From positions 46,731-110,730 of the forward strand of contig JAKVAY010000044.1 in the NCBI GenBank assembly GCA_022447185.1: a stretch of 64,000 nucleotides of DNA, read 5' to 3'. Of the stretch, positions 46,571 through 56,217 are shown in pieces. The notes beneath the pieces were generated by a model that ran no database searches, was not told the origin of the DNA, and saw nothing but the letters and a program-made list of their open reading frames with translations. The first letter of the stretch is position 1; each line of letters starts with the position of its first letter. Position numbers and translations under genes: made by a program. This DNA is from Fuerstiella sp. GTDB lineage: Bacteria > Planctomycetota > Planctomycetia > Planctomycetales > Planctomycetaceae.

Positions 46571-48448
46571 TTAACCCTGAGGAATGCCCAGCTGAATGAC
46601 AGGCGCGGGAGGGGGCTGAAGATTGGCAAAGACCGGTTCCGATGGATCGAGATGCTCTGCCGGGGATGGGCCGGAATCCGCAGCAAGTACGGTTTCGAGA
46701 AAAAAGTGCAGCAGATCGCGAAGGGGCTGCCTGTCCACCTGCTCAATCAGAGTCAATGCTCGTTCGGAGCACCGTTCGACCAATGTTTCAGCCTTGTCAA
46801 ATACGTTACACAATTCGAAGATTTCACGCAGATGTGCGACACGTTCTTCAGGAGGATCAGCAGCAGAGTCATCTGCATACAACTTCTCCAGCTGAAGTCG
46901 CTGCGCATCGCTTGCATTGCTGAGTGCCAGCGCAAGCAGAATTGTCGGTCTTCGTGCCAGGGCATCCTGACCGGCAACCAGTTTGTTGTCAGCATCTCCC
47001 CGCCAGTCCTTTAAGTCATTCAAGGTCTGGAAGCCGACCCCCAGATGACGACAAAACAGGGACACCATGTCAGAGTTGGCCAGTTTGTGACCAGCGAGTC
47101 GCAACCCGGCGTACAACGCCGCTTCAAACGCCGGTGACGTTTTTAAGGCATATATCTGCATGGCATCCAGAGGCGTAAGACTCCAGTCCGGTGACTGTTG
47201 CCATGCCATTTCTGCGCCCTGTCCGTCACAAAGCCGCAGATGAGCCGTTGACATGCTGTCCAGAACGTCCGCTGCGATTTCCGGATCGATGTGACGCGCG
47301 GAATGAATTAACCGATACCCCAGGCCGATCAGATAGTCACCGATGTTAATGGCCTGAGACGCACCGTATTCACGATGCAGCGTTTTTCGACCGTAACGCC
47401 ATGCATCGTCGTCCTGGATGTCATCGTGCACCAGAGAGGCTTTATGGAACGCCTCAATGGCCATGGCAACACGAGCAACATCATCGGGAACCTCGGGTGT
47501 ATCGTCTCCGGCAGTAAGTGGTTTGTCATTGGACGCGGCATACCAGGCAGCCAGCGTAATAAACGGACGAAATCGGCGTCCACCCTCTGCCAGCCAGTCG
47601 TAAGCAGCCTTTTCCGTGAATGCCACGGGATGATCGGCTCGCTGTGAATCCCTGGTCCGGTTCGGTGGCAGCAGACGCTGATAGTTATCCTCAAAGATCT
47701 GATTCGAGGCACGCATCATCGGAACGTAACTGGCAGTCACACGTGCAGGCAGCGGTTCATACTTTTCGAGCACATCCCAGACCCACGCCTGATCCAGTGT
47801 CGTATTCATGCAGTCACCGGAATGCAGGGGCACTGCATAAGACGGTACTCCTGCGATCAGGATTTTGTCGATGGCCTTTTCGAGAACGTTCAGACACGCC
47901 ACGCCAAGAATACCGTCGATATAACCGGAAACAATAATTTTGAGGACAACCGGTGAACCTTCGGCGACAAGCACCTTATATCCAAGTTGTTCGGCCCGGA
48001 CTTTGTAGTCAGCAATGGAGCAGGCCCCACACCGCTCACAATCAAGACCGAATTCTGTGTATTCGGCGGGACAGCCTTCCGCGTGTTTCAAACAGTGTGG
48101 AAGCAGCAACATGCGGCGTTCGAAAGGAATAGCAAGGAACTGCATTTTCCAAAAGAAGTTCCCAATCATCACCATGGTGAAGCCGAGGTACTTTTCGGGA
48201 AGCCCAAGCCGGTCCATCAGAACACGCGTTTGATTTTCGAGCTCACCCTTTGAAAAGGCACGGCTTCGATCCAGCGTACGAGTGAATTCTTCGGCCGCTT
48301 CTTTAATCCGTGTGCGCTCCTCCAGTGTTTCCGGAACAGCTTTCAGATGACTGGTGCTGCGGCGGCGTCCCTTTTTACGAATGGGTTTTGGACCATCCGG
48401 TGGAAATTCCGGTTCTGCCAGGATGTCCTCAACAGGCGATATCGACAC
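46571..48448 (-). CDS. DUF116-polyprenyl synthetase fusion protein
   Basis: A 625-residue cytoplasmic protein fusing two domains. The N-terminal part is DUF116: after a basic disordered start, a hydrophobic [14 protein letters not shown], then a cysteine cluster (Cys119, 126, 137, 140, 143; CX2CX2C at the end) and [21 protein letters not shown]. From about residue 270 it is an all-alpha prenyl-diphosphate synthase: [12 protein letters not shown], first Asp-rich motif HDDIQDDD (341-348), RYG in place of [11 protein letters not shown], and a second motif FQTLNDLKD (474-481) in which the first Asp is Asn477. Start is GTG 48448 with GGAG six bases upstream, 18 bases after the cyclase stop. It should supply a prenyl diphosphate to the cyclase; chain length is unknown. 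Confidence 0.9.
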   Translation of the reverse strand: MSISPVEDILAEPEFPPDGPKPIRKKGRRRSTSHLKAVPETLEERTRIKEAAEEFTRTLDRSRAFSKGELENQTRVLMDRLGLPEKYLGFTMVMIGNFFWKMQFLAIPFERRMLLLPHCLKHAEGCPAEYTEFGLDCERCGACSIADYKVRAEQLGYKVLVAEGSPVVLKIIVSGYIDGILGVACLNVLEKAIDKILIAGVPSYAVPLHSGDCMNTTLDQAWVWDVLEKYEPLPARVTASYVPMMRASNQIFEDNYQRLLPPNRTRDSQRADHPVAFTEKAAYDWLAEGGRRFRPFITLAAWYAASNDKPLTAGDDTPEVPDDVARVAMAIEAFHKASLVHDDIQDDDAWRYGRKTLHREYGASQAINIGDYLIGLGYRLIHSARHIDPEIAADVLDSMSTAHLRLCDGQGAEMAWQQSPDWSLTPLDAMQIYALKTSPAFEAALYAGLRLAGHKLANSDMVSLFCRHLGVGFQTLNDLKDWRGDADNKLVAGQDALARRPTILLALALSNASDAQRLQLEKLYADDSAADPPEERVAHLREIFELCNVFDKAETLVERCSERALTLIEQVDRQPLRDLLHFFLETVLAADSGPSPAEHLDPSEPVFANLQPPPAPVIQLGIPQG

Positions 48449-48466
48449 AAGTGGCTCCGCGGGCCT

Positions 48467-50242
48467 TCAGAATTGACTGTTTTGACAGACTCGCCGCAGG
48501 GCGGCCGTTGCAAATATGATTGGGTACAGGCGCTCAAAATACCAGAGTTTTGCGAAATAGAAACCGATTGGAGACGGCTCTGCGATCTGGCCAGCCTGAA
48601 TTTGCTCGATCAGCCACGTCGTACCACTTCTAACACTCAGATGGCCCGGAGAATGTCCACTCAAAGCTTCGATCGCCAGTGAAGTCTCTTCAATTGATCC
48701 AGGCAGACCTCGCTGACCTGACCAGCTGCCATCGGAATTTTGGTTTTCGAGCAGCCATTGGAGGCCCTTTTGGGTCGAATTCAGGTTCTGATAACCGATT
48801 TCACGGAGCGCCACGACAACCCGGGACGTTCCATACAGTGGGTTTTCATCGTTGTCATGCCACTGATTGCCAAACCACAATGGCAGCCACGCGCCATCCG
48901 AAGTTTGATGCTTCTCCAGAAATTTCAGCCCGCGGGCAGACTGACTCAGGACACGGCGATGCAGTGATTCGGGGACTGCCGGAATTCGTGACAGCCAGCG
49001 ATTCAGAGCCCTTAGCACATGAGCCGTCAGATCGCTGGAACTTCGGTCGAATGGCAGCGTACCCCAGCCTCGGCAGAATGTTGGCCAGCCACCGTCGCGA
49101 TTTTGCAGGTCAAGCAGCCACACCGCAGCAGCGCTCAGTGCAGATATTTCCCGGTCACTAAACTCCTCATCCACAGAACGCAGATTCAGCAGCGCCAACA
49201 TGGCTCCTGGCGTATCGTCTCCGTCCGGAACACCTCCTGGCAGATCAGTCCACGCCCAACCGCCTGGAGCAGCGTGTGTGTATGGATGGGCCTTCTGGTA
49301 CTGTTGATCCAGGATCCAGGTCCGCGCCCGGTCTCGCTCGCGTTCGTTGAGTATCTGTTCTGAAGAATTACAACTCTTTACACCGGCGAGTGCGTTGATA
49401 CTTAGTGATGTCACCCAGGTTGTCAGATTCGTGTCGATTGGCCAGCTGCCATCTTTACGGACCGATGAGACAATGAAATCCAGGCAGCGTCGTGTCACGG
49501 TTAATTCGGCAAGACCGCAACCCAACAGGCTCATGCATACAAAAGAGGTTAGTGGAGTTGCTTCCAAAAATCCGCCGTTTTCCGGCTGAACGCGTTCCAG
49601 GACTTTGAGCGATGGTTTGATTGCGCAACGACGGATGTTGCGAACGACGGGGTTCCAATGACCACGGTGGTGGAAGATGACCTGGCCGATAGCAATTAAA
49701 GCTGGCAGCGCGTAACTCACAACCGGCATGCGCACCGCGTTGTAGAATCGAGCCGGTATACAGGCCAGTTCAAATGGCAGGGGCATGACCTGATTCCAGT
49801 CAATCACACCCGCAAGAGCGCAATGAGTCAGGATCGGGGCCGAAAACGTGCGGTCTTTACCATAACGTTGAATCACGGCATCAACTCCGCCGTGTTCTTG
49901 GATGTACTGTTGAGACGATTCGATCACCGCACTGTATTTTTCGCCGCCGGCAGCACTGCGGAACACTGCGTTGACCAGCATCGATGTCGAGATGTTGCTG
50001 TGACTCAGACTCGTGTCGCCCCAGCCTCCATCAGGATTCTGGTGATTCGCCAGCCACTGGATTCCTTTCCTGATCAGTTCGTCACACTGCTTGATATCGG
50101 CGCGCCGAGCCAGTTCCAGTGCCATAACTGCTGTCGCGGTTGACAGTGCCGATGTGGACAATTCACCGGTCCACCACCCCCGTGGGTTGCGTGCCGAGAC
50201 CAGAAGGTCTGTTACGACATCCGCTGCCTCGACAACGGACAT
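48467..50242 (-). CDS. class II terpene cyclase of the squalene-hopene cyclase family
   Basis: A 591-residue member of the prenyltransferase/squalene-oxidase repeat family, two alpha-barrels. The N-terminal GWWTGELSTSALS matches the SHC start; the protonating motif is intact as DGDDT (340-344) within GGVPDGDDTPGAMLAL, the SHC arrangement at about the usual place; five QW-type repeats are seen (QNPDGGWGD, KDGSWPIDTN, QNRDGGWPTF, QTSDGAWLPLW, QNSDGSWSG), and GSIEETSLAIEAL is SHC-like. A cyclisation of a polyprenyl or squalene-type substrate is expected; the product is unknown. ATG 50242 is favoured by homology; TTG 50299 would add 19 residues. It is followed at 18 bases by the polyprenyl synthetase fusion. 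Confidence 0.88.
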   Translation of the reverse strand: MSVVEAADVVTDLLVSARNPRGWWTGELSTSALSTATAVMALELARRADIKQCDELIRKGIQWLANHQNPDGGWGDTSLSHSNISTSMLVNAVFRSAAGGEKYSAVIESSQQYIQEHGGVDAVIQRYGKDRTFSAPILTHCALAGVIDWNQVMPLPFELACIPARFYNAVRMPVVSYALPALIAIGQVIFHHRGHWNPVVRNIRRCAIKPSLKVLERVQPENGGFLEATPLTSFVCMSLLGCGLAELTVTRRCLDFIVSSVRKDGSWPIDTNLTTWVTSLSINALAGVKSCNSSEQILNERERDRARTWILDQQYQKAHPYTHAAPGGWAWTDLPGGVPDGDDTPGAMLALLNLRSVDEEFSDREISALSAAAVWLLDLQNRDGGWPTFCRGWGTLPFDRSSSDLTAHVLRALNRWLSRIPAVPESLHRRVLSQSARGLKFLEKHQTSDGAWLPLWFGNQWHDNDENPLYGTSRVVVALREIGYQNLNSTQKGLQWLLENQNSDGSWSGQRGLPGSIEETSLAIEALSGHSPGHLSVRSGTTWLIEQIQAGQIAEPSPIGFYFAKLWYFERLYPIIFATAALRRVCQNSQF

Positions 50243-50344
50243 ATGAGTCGCAGATTCGCACACGTTCGAACTCACCTGGAAGACTGGAACGATTTTCAAA
50301 GTATGTTCGCTGTGTTATTACCGGACCGAATAACGTAATCCGCG

Positions 50345-51892
50345 TTATCGTCCTCTGATCTGTCGAATCCCGATGACCTTTGCTGAATCATCCGAATTCG
50401 CTGTGGGTCGCCGAAATCGCACAATCATTCGACTGGACCAGCGTTCCCCGTAAACCCAGACATCTTCGATGGAGCTCAACGACGCCATGCGAATCCGCCG
50501 AGTGGGAGATCCTAATATACCTTCAACCTGCGCTGATGACATTCCACGGACGATGCGTTCCTCTCGCAGTGCCAGTTCGATATCACTTTGTGGCAGCTGT
50601 TCCAGATCGTCACTGATGTGCCAGCGTTGATGTAAACGAGTAAAACCCAGCTGCTCCAGCCGCTGTTCAATTTCCTTTGCCACAATGGGAGATTCATGCG
50701 AAGCAGACGTCCATGCTCGTTTAAGGTACTCTATTCCCCACTTTTTGTATTCAGACAGATTCCATTGTGTCGAGGCGTGCAGAAAGTCGCCCGCCAGTCT
50801 CAGTTGACCATCAAGCCGGTCGGTCCTGACCACCGATTCCTGTTTGTCAAGCCATGTCTTTGCCGCCTTCTGTGCATCTTCATCACGCCCGATTTCACAC
50901 AACAGGTCAATGGTGGCATCCAGCTGGCGACGTTTCAGGTTTCTTATGTCTTTAAGACGATAATCAGCCCCTGCTGACTTCAGCATTCGAATCGCGGTAA
51001 TTTCTTCCGGCAACTCTTCATAAACGTTAACTGCTACCGTTAACGCGTTGCTGTTGTCGGTTTTCAAAGTCGAACGGAATTCCCTGAGCCGTACTTGTCG
51101 GTAGAGCAGGCGTTCCAGCTGTCGGCGTTGCGGCTCATCGGCCTTTTCGTATGCCAGTGACTGATTGGCTTCGAATGCTGACAGTAATGACTCATTGATC
51201 GTTTGTGCTGGAATATTCCACCCCTTCAAATCTCCTTTGAGGTCCTCGAGTACGCTCAAATCACTATCGTCAGCGGCGCGCAGGCAGAAGACTCTGAACC
51301 GAATGTCCTGCTGAATTTGTTGCGAAATCTCAATGCCGGGGCCCGGATCGACAAGCGTCCACAGTGCTTCAGGATCATTTTGATGTCGTTGCCGCTGCGA
51401 GTCGAATGTCATCGTGCGACAACGCTCAACCGCTGCCTGAAGTTCGCGGTCTGAATAGAACGTGGCAATCACGTCGTAGTCATTCGCCAGGTTGTAGCGG
51501 GCCTTTGCCTTTGTCTCAGGTATCTTCTTTAATTGCTGCTCCATCTGCTCCACATCGGAAGGTTCGATGATCAGTCCCGTCATTAGGAATTGCGGCCTGC
51601 GTTTGCCATTTACAAAATAACCGGAAACAGCGAGCGGTGTTCCCAGACGTATTCGTTCCGGCACACGAACACCTTTCTCAGGGATAAACACGATGTCCAG
51701 TTTCTGCATTCGAATTTGTGATGCGGTGCGGCCCCAATAACGTCCGGTTACCTGAATTTTTTTTTCTTCAGCAGCCCAGACTTTCCAGCGTTCCTGAGAC
51801 TGCAACAGTGACATTGCAGTCATGACATCTGCTCTTGCTGCAACAACCGGGACAACTACGACCATGTATATTGCGGCAATTCGGGGGCTCAC
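50345..51892 (-). CDS. exported protein with BamE/SmpA-like tail
   Basis: A 515-residue protein of unknown family. GTG 51892 is chosen because it overlaps the upstream stop (GTGA) with GGAG about nine bases before; it yields a signal peptide (SPRIAAIYMVVVVPVVAARA). The middle is helical with repeated short helices (about residues 150-420). The C-terminal ERIVRGMSSAQVEGILGSPT followed by VWVYGERW fits the BamE/SmpA-type outer-membrane assembly fold (GMxxxQVxxILGxP). It is translationally coupled to the zinc-ribbon membrane protein and 102 bases upstream of the terpene cyclase gene, on the same strand; involvement in terpenoid placement is only inference. Confidence 0.6.
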   Translation of the reverse strand: MSPRIAAIYMVVVVPVVAARADVMTAMSLLQSQERWKVWAAEEKKIQVTGRYWGRTASQIRMQKLDIVFIPEKGVRVPERIRLGTPLAVSGYFVNGKRRPQFLMTGLIIEPSDVEQMEQQLKKIPETKAKARYNLANDYDVIATFYSDRELQAAVERCRTMTFDSQRQRHQNDPEALWTLVDPGPGIEISQQIQQDIRFRVFCLRAADDSDLSVLEDLKGDLKGWNIPAQTINESLLSAFEANQSLAYEKADEPQRRQLERLLYRQVRLREFRSTLKTDNSNALTVAVNVYEELPEEITAIRMLKSAGADYRLKDIRNLKRRQLDATIDLLCEIGRDEDAQKAAKTWLDKQESVVRTDRLDGQLRLAGDFLHASTQWNLSEYKKWGIEYLKRAWTSASHESPIVAKEIEQRLEQLGFTRLHQRWHISDDLEQLPQSDIELALREERIVRGMSSAQVEGILGSPTRRIRMASLSSIEDVWVYGERWSSRMIVRFRRPTANSDDSAKVIGIRQIRGR

Positions 51893-53133
51893 TGGTGATG
51901 ACTCCGGCGCATGTCCTGTTGCGGGCTCGGCTCTTCGCGACGTCCGGCCCATTGCTGTGATTCCTCAACAAACGTTCGTTGACTCAAAAGCAGATCATTC
52001 AGAGACGGATCAGCAGTGACAGAAAATCCCAGTTGTTCACAGTGTTTTGCGCTGGTGAGTAACACGAATGATTCGGGGGCAACGGTCAGATTCCAGGTCT
52101 CCTGCCCGAAGTTATCAAATAACTCGACACCAGCTAATCGAAATGCGAACACAAATCGATGTGTTACATTGCGAGTAAAATAATCACCCAGTCGCGGCAG
52201 TTGCATTATCACAGAAACTGACGGCCTCTCTAAGGGGACCGGAATGTCCAGGACGTAACTGCCCGAGTTGCTGTCGACGGGGTCAATATAACCGTCAATG
52301 ACAAATGTTCCTCTCATTAATTCCAACTCGAGCGAATTAGAGATTTGATTCTCAGTCAGTGGTTGGGCTGACGCTTCCGACAACAGTTCCGGCAGGGTTG
52401 CGTTGCAAATGGACCTCACTGCCCGTGTCTCCTGCAGAAGATTAAGGACATACCGCCACTCCCTTCCGCGCAGTCCAATGCGCCGTCCGGCTTCCGTTGC
52501 TCTGCCAAGTACCTGTTCCAGCTGTTCAAATCTGGACTGATTCATGAGCCCAGGAATCGCGTCGGTTTCTTTATGCCATGCTGCGCGGGCGGCTTCGAAT
52601 TGGTGGTTTTGAAAGGCCCAGTAGATCGTGGAACCGACCGTCACAATCATCCCTGTCAACAGCAACCGAAAGGGTGAAAACGTACGACGCACAAATCTCA
52701 ACGGACTGACGCTGAGAACAGAGCCTCTGGGTGGCCGCCACCGCACCGATTGCGCAGGATTAGTCTGATTCGCAGTTTCGGACTCTTTTTTTTGCGACTG
52801 GATGCCTCTGATCACCGGAGCCTTGCCGGTACTGCGTGTCCTTTGTTTTTTTCGCCGCAGCATTTCTCCGGCCACTACCCCAAGTCGATGTCCGAGTGTG
52901 CCGCCAATCACATTACTTTTGACACTACCTGTGGACGGATACACATTTGCAGGCAGCAGAAAAAACGTTGAGTGGCATGACGGACACGTCGACTGCTGCC
53001 ACGACGAACTCCGAACTCCGGTGATTTGACGACCACAATCACAATGGACGTCAAACGATGAGGGGATCTCCGTCGCTGCGGTACCTCGCAGCCGAGCACT
53101 GAGGCGTTTGAATTTGCTGATAGTCCCGGACAT
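51889..53133 (-). CDS. zinc-ribbon membrane protein
   Basis: A 414-residue protein. Near the N terminus a zinc ribbon is visible as CDCG (about 31-34) and CPSC (about 50-53), separated by a loop, a module found in many planctomycete membrane proteins. A basic region follows, then one membrane helix (FRLLLTGMIVTVGSTIYWAF, about residues 153-172) and a large domain beyond it containing helices and a beta-rich part (GTFVIDGYIDPVDSNSGSYV; VSVIMQLPRLGDYF). It overlaps the next gene by four bases. I do not recognise a function. It is the first gene of the four-gene minus-strand group ending with the polyprenyl synthetase fusion. Confidence 0.65.
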   Translation of the reverse strand: MSGTISKFKRLSARLRGTAATEIPSSFDVHCDCGRQITGVRSSSWQQSTCPSCHSTFFLLPANVYPSTGSVKSNVIGGTLGHRLGVVAGEMLRRKKQRTRSTGKAPVIRGIQSQKKESETANQTNPAQSVRWRPPRGSVLSVSPLRFVRRTFSPFRLLLTGMIVTVGSTIYWAFQNHQFEAARAAWHKETDAIPGLMNQSRFEQLEQVLGRATEAGRRIGLRGREWRYVLNLLQETRAVRSICNATLPELLSEASAQPLTENQISNSLELELMRGTFVIDGYIDPVDSNSGSYVLDIPVPLERPSVSVIMQLPRLGDYFTRNVTHRFVFAFRLAGVELFDNFGQETWNLTVAPESFVLLTSAKHCEQLGFSVTADPSLNDLLLSQRTFVEESQQWAGRREEPSPQQDMRRSHHQ

Positions 53134-53316
53134 TTTTACGTGGTGGTTTACAGTCTGGCCGGATCATTGAGTTCGTTGCGAATGTACTCAATGGAATTGT
53201 AATCGAGATTAAAAAAGACGCCGATTCAGCATTCCGGCAATCTGAGGAAAGCAGCAACTGATATTCTTCGGAATCTTGCGACCGTGAGTGACATCATACA
53301 CAGTGTGTCCTTGGAA

Positions 53317-53347
53317 AATCAGAACGATTACAATTCTCGTTCTGATT
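53317..53347. promoter_or_regulatory. 11-bp perfect inverted repeat between divergent genes
   Basis: AATCAGAACGA (53317-53327) and TCGTTCTGATT (53337-53347) are exact reverse complements around a nine-base centre, about 60 bases before the protease ATG and 180 bases before the zinc-ribbon gene. Position between divergent genes favours an operator; there is no T-run. Confidence 0.5.
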
Positions 53348-53407
53348 GCCACACAGCGTGTATGTTTCGCTGTTCCGGCGGTGATATTTGCGTGAAAGTC
53401 ATTTCAA

Positions 53408-54376
53408 ATGATTAACAAATGCCGACTGACGTTGAGTCTGGCAACATGTGTGACAGCAGCCGTTTTCCCTGGATTCGCTCCTGGTGATGCCATCGTGCTG
53501 AAATCGGGACAAAAAATCGTGGGGCAGGTACTGAAAGTTCAACCCGACACTCTGTTCGTTGATATTGGTATCGACGTGATACGAATTCCGGTTGATCAGA
53601 TCGAAAGCCGCGAACAGGACAAAGCTGAGGTGGTTAAACCGGTCGCAGTCAAGGAAAAAGGTATTTTTCAAACTGAGGAGCTGTCTGAACGCTCTGTCAA
53701 AGACAATGTTGTCAGGTTCGGCGAAGGTGTCGTTCGTATCCAGACTCCGTCCGGACTTGGATCGGGATTCATTATCAACTCTCGCGGATTCTGTGTCACC
53801 AATTACCACGTGGTTGAAGGCCAGACTCGAATTGGCGTGACAGTTTTCCGTCGGCGAGATAATGGCGAATTTGAACGTCGATCAATTCGCGACGTGAAGA
53901 TTCTGGCACTCAATCCTTTCTTCGATCTGGCCCTCCTGGAAATTCCGGCGCAAGATGATATGCCGTTTCATTCGGTCTATCTCGCTCAGGACGATTTCGT
54001 CCGGGAAGGCGATCCGGTATTCGCGATCGGGAGTCCACTGGGTCTGGAGCGTTCCGTATCCCAGGGAATCGTCAGCACACGAAATCGGAACATGGAAGGT
54101 ATTGTGTACATCCAGACGACGGCCCAGATTAATCCCGGCAACAGTGGAGGCCCCCTGTTTAACAGCCGTGGTGAGGTGGTTGGTGTGATCAATATGAAGC
54201 TGCTCTTCGGTGAAGGACTCGGATTTGCTATTCCCATTGCATATCTGAAACATTTTCTGAACAACCGTGATGCGTTTGCGTTCGATCGAACAAATCCCAA
54301 TACCGGTTATCACTATCTGGCACCTCCGCGACGCAGGAATCCGAACGTGCCGCCGAACGGACTCGACCGTAAATGA
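53408..54376 (+). CDS. trypsin-like serine protease (S1C), no PDZ domain
   Basis: A 322-residue exported protease. A signal peptide (LTLSLATCVTAAVFPGFA) is followed by a small beta domain, AIVLKSGQKIVGQVLKVQPD, of a type seen in planctomycete envelope proteins, and a trypsin-like domain with His134 in TNYHVVEG, Asp173 in FFDLALLEI and Ser246 in NPGNSGGPL, all intact. There is no PDZ domain after it; the tail is basic and proline-rich. The family degrades or senses misfolded envelope proteins. Its stop overlaps the ATG of the DNA glycosylase by four bases (ATGA). An 11-bp inverted repeat lies about 60 bases upstream. Confidence 0.9.
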   Translation: MINKCRLTLSLATCVTAAVFPGFAPGDAIVLKSGQKIVGQVLKVQPDTLFVDIGIDVIRIPVDQIESREQDKAEVVKPVAVKEKGIFQTEELSERSVKDNVVRFGEGVVRIQTPSGLGSGFIINSRGFCVTNYHVVEGQTRIGVTVFRRRDNGEFERRSIRDVKILALNPFFDLALLEIPAQDDMPFHSVYLAQDDFVREGDPVFAIGSPLGLERSVSQGIVSTRNRNMEGIVYIQTTAQINPGNSGGPLFNSRGEVVGVINMKLLFGEGLGFAIPIAYLKHFLNNRDAFAFDRTNPNTGYHYLAPPRRRNPNVPPNGLDRK

Positions 54377-55026
54377 TCGGTTGGATCAGCGCGTCGTCTC
54401 TTCCGAGAACCACCATGTCACATTCCGAAGCCGTTCACCATTTACGCCGCTGTGACCGATTACTCAGAGCTGAGATCGATCGAATTGGCGACTGCGGGTT
54501 GCGCGCACGTGGCGGCCGATTTTCCCTGATTGCCGGTGCGATCCTTTCGCAACAGATCTCCGTCGCCGCTGCCCGGACCATTCGTCGGAATCTGGAATCC
54601 AGACTGCCTGGAAGGAGATTGTCTGCCAACGGACTACTGGAACTGTCGGAAACTGATTTTCAGATATCCGGTGTGTCACGGCAGAAGCGAGATTACCTGT
54701 GTCATCTGGCACAGCAGGTTGTTGATGGTCGCCTGAAGTTCCGCCGACTCGTTCGACTTCCCGACGAAGAGGTCATCGACCACCTTACCAAAGTGAAGGG
54801 GGTTGGACGCTGGACAGCCCAGATGTTTTTAATCTTTGGCCTGGGACGTCCCGATGTGTTCGCACCGGATGATCTCGGTCTGCGCAATGCCATGGTACGC
54901 ATCTACTCACTGTCAAATCCGACACACGACGACCTGAACGCAGTGGCCGATCGCTGGAGCCCCCATCGAAGTGTTGCCAGTTGGTATCTGTGGCGGTATC
55001 TGGATAGCCAGCCGAATGGCACCTAA
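54373..55026 (+). CDS. DNA-3-methyladenine glycosylase, AlkA/HhH-GPD family
   Basis: A 217-residue base-excision repair enzyme that removes alkylated purines from DNA. The HhH-GPD fold is seen as FSLIAGAILSQQISVAAARTI, LSETDFQISGVSRQKRDYL, and the helix-hairpin-helix VKGVGRWTAQMFLIFGLGRPD, with the catalytic Asp in FAPDDLGLRNA. It is at the short end of the family, lacking the N-terminal beta domain of E. coli AlkA. The start overlaps the protease stop (ATGA); ATG 54415 (MSHSEAVHHL) is a close alternative. Operon linkage to a protease is unusual and may be only organisational. Confidence 0.9.
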   Translation: MIGWISASSLPRTTMSHSEAVHHLRRCDRLLRAEIDRIGDCGLRARGGRFSLIAGAILSQQISVAAARTIRRNLESRLPGRRLSANGLLELSETDFQISGVSRQKRDYLCHLAQQVVDGRLKFRRLVRLPDEEVIDHLTKVKGVGRWTAQMFLIFGLGRPDVFAPDDLGLRNAMVRIYSLSNPTHDDLNAVADRWSPHRSVASWYLWRYLDSQPNGT

Positions 55027-55266
55027 GCTCCGGTCGACGATTAACGGAAGCGCGCGGCAGTAATCGAACGGCAGGTCAATGACGAGAGCATGCGGCTTCC
55101 GGATCGGGGGCGTGGTCGTTGTCAAAAACCGCTCAGTTTCCGGTGGAGATGCGTGAAATCATCAGGTCGAGATGGAAGAATCTGATAGTCGTAAATCACG
55201 TGAAACCGGGCACTTCGCATTCAGTTAAGTTTTTTGACCCTGTTGCCACAAAGATCTCAATTTATT

Positions 55267-55935
55267 ATGCCAATAAGGGTAACCACGTACGACGAGCTTG
55301 CCTCTCAGTTATCTGAAACCTTTGACAGTCTCGATGGCGATCAGAAACACTGGATTGCGCTGACAGGATCTCCCGGAAGTGGAAAGACCACCGTTGCCCA
55401 AGCAATCCGGCAACGCGTGCCTGAAATTATCACCGTTATTTCGATGGACGGCTATCATTACTATCGATGGCAGCTAGACGCGATGGAGGATCCGGAGGAA
55501 GCCCATGCCCGGCGAGGCTCGCCATTTACATTCGATGCGGCACGCCTGGTGAAGGAACTCCAACAGGCGCGGCTGAAGGGAACAGGGGTGTTCCCCAGTT
55601 TTGATCACAACATCGGTGACCCCGTGGAGCACGACGTCGAACTGAGATCAGGAAGACAGATTGTCATCGTCGAGGGCAATTATCTGCTGCTTGACGATTT
55701 GCCATGGGGCTCTCTGAAGAAAGATGTCTTTGATGACACATGGTTCCTGGACGCAGACATAGCCGAATGTCGACGAAGGGTGGAGGATCGACACGTCCGA
55801 ACAGGACTCACCAGGGAGGAAGCCCGATATCGCGTGTCCTCCAACGACGGTCCAAATGCGGAACTGGTCAGATCCGCGTCTTTGAGAAAAGCGCGGCAGA
55901 TTGTCGCGATCAAATCACCGATCAACGACGTTTGA
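55267..55935 (+). CDS. P-loop nucleoside/sugar kinase, uridine kinase-like
   Basis: A 222-residue kinase from ATG 55267. Walker A is ALTGSPGSGKTTVAQAI (about residues 34-46), followed by the substrate loop SMDGYHYYRWQLDAMEDPEE, GVFPSFDHNIGDPVEH, the Walker B-like QIVIVEGNYLLLDD and the lid region CRRRVEDRHVRTG. This is the layout of the phosphoribulokinase/uridine kinase superfamily, nearest to the bacterial YfhA/FrcK/panK-like group with no assigned substrate. It is monocistronic, with 240 bases of empty sequence upstream. Confidence 0.85.
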   Translation: MPIRVTTYDELASQLSETFDSLDGDQKHWIALTGSPGSGKTTVAQAIRQRVPEIITVISMDGYHYYRWQLDAMEDPEEAHARRGSPFTFDAARLVKELQQARLKGTGVFPSFDHNIGDPVEHDVELRSGRQIVIVEGNYLLLDDLPWGSLKKDVFDDTWFLDADIAECRRRVEDRHVRTGLTREEARYRVSSNDGPNAELVRSASLRKARQIVAIKSPINDV

Positions 55936-56217
55936 TAAGTCAGTGATGCCATGCGATCGGATCCATCACAGCTATTACCCTGAACCACGGCGGGTGAACT
56001 ACAGAGTGAACAGGAGAAAATCAGTGGTCACACAGAGGTCGTCTCGTTGATAGATACTGGTGCAGACGAGAGTTGCGGTTATTGGATTCTGACAATGACT
56101 CAGGTCAGTGCGGAGGTTTTCAAAACATACGACACATGATTCTGTGTGAATCCCCATACTGTGGCAGACTGATTGTGGTTGTTCGCCGGTAAGAACAAAC
56201 GATTTTGGGAGACAGAC

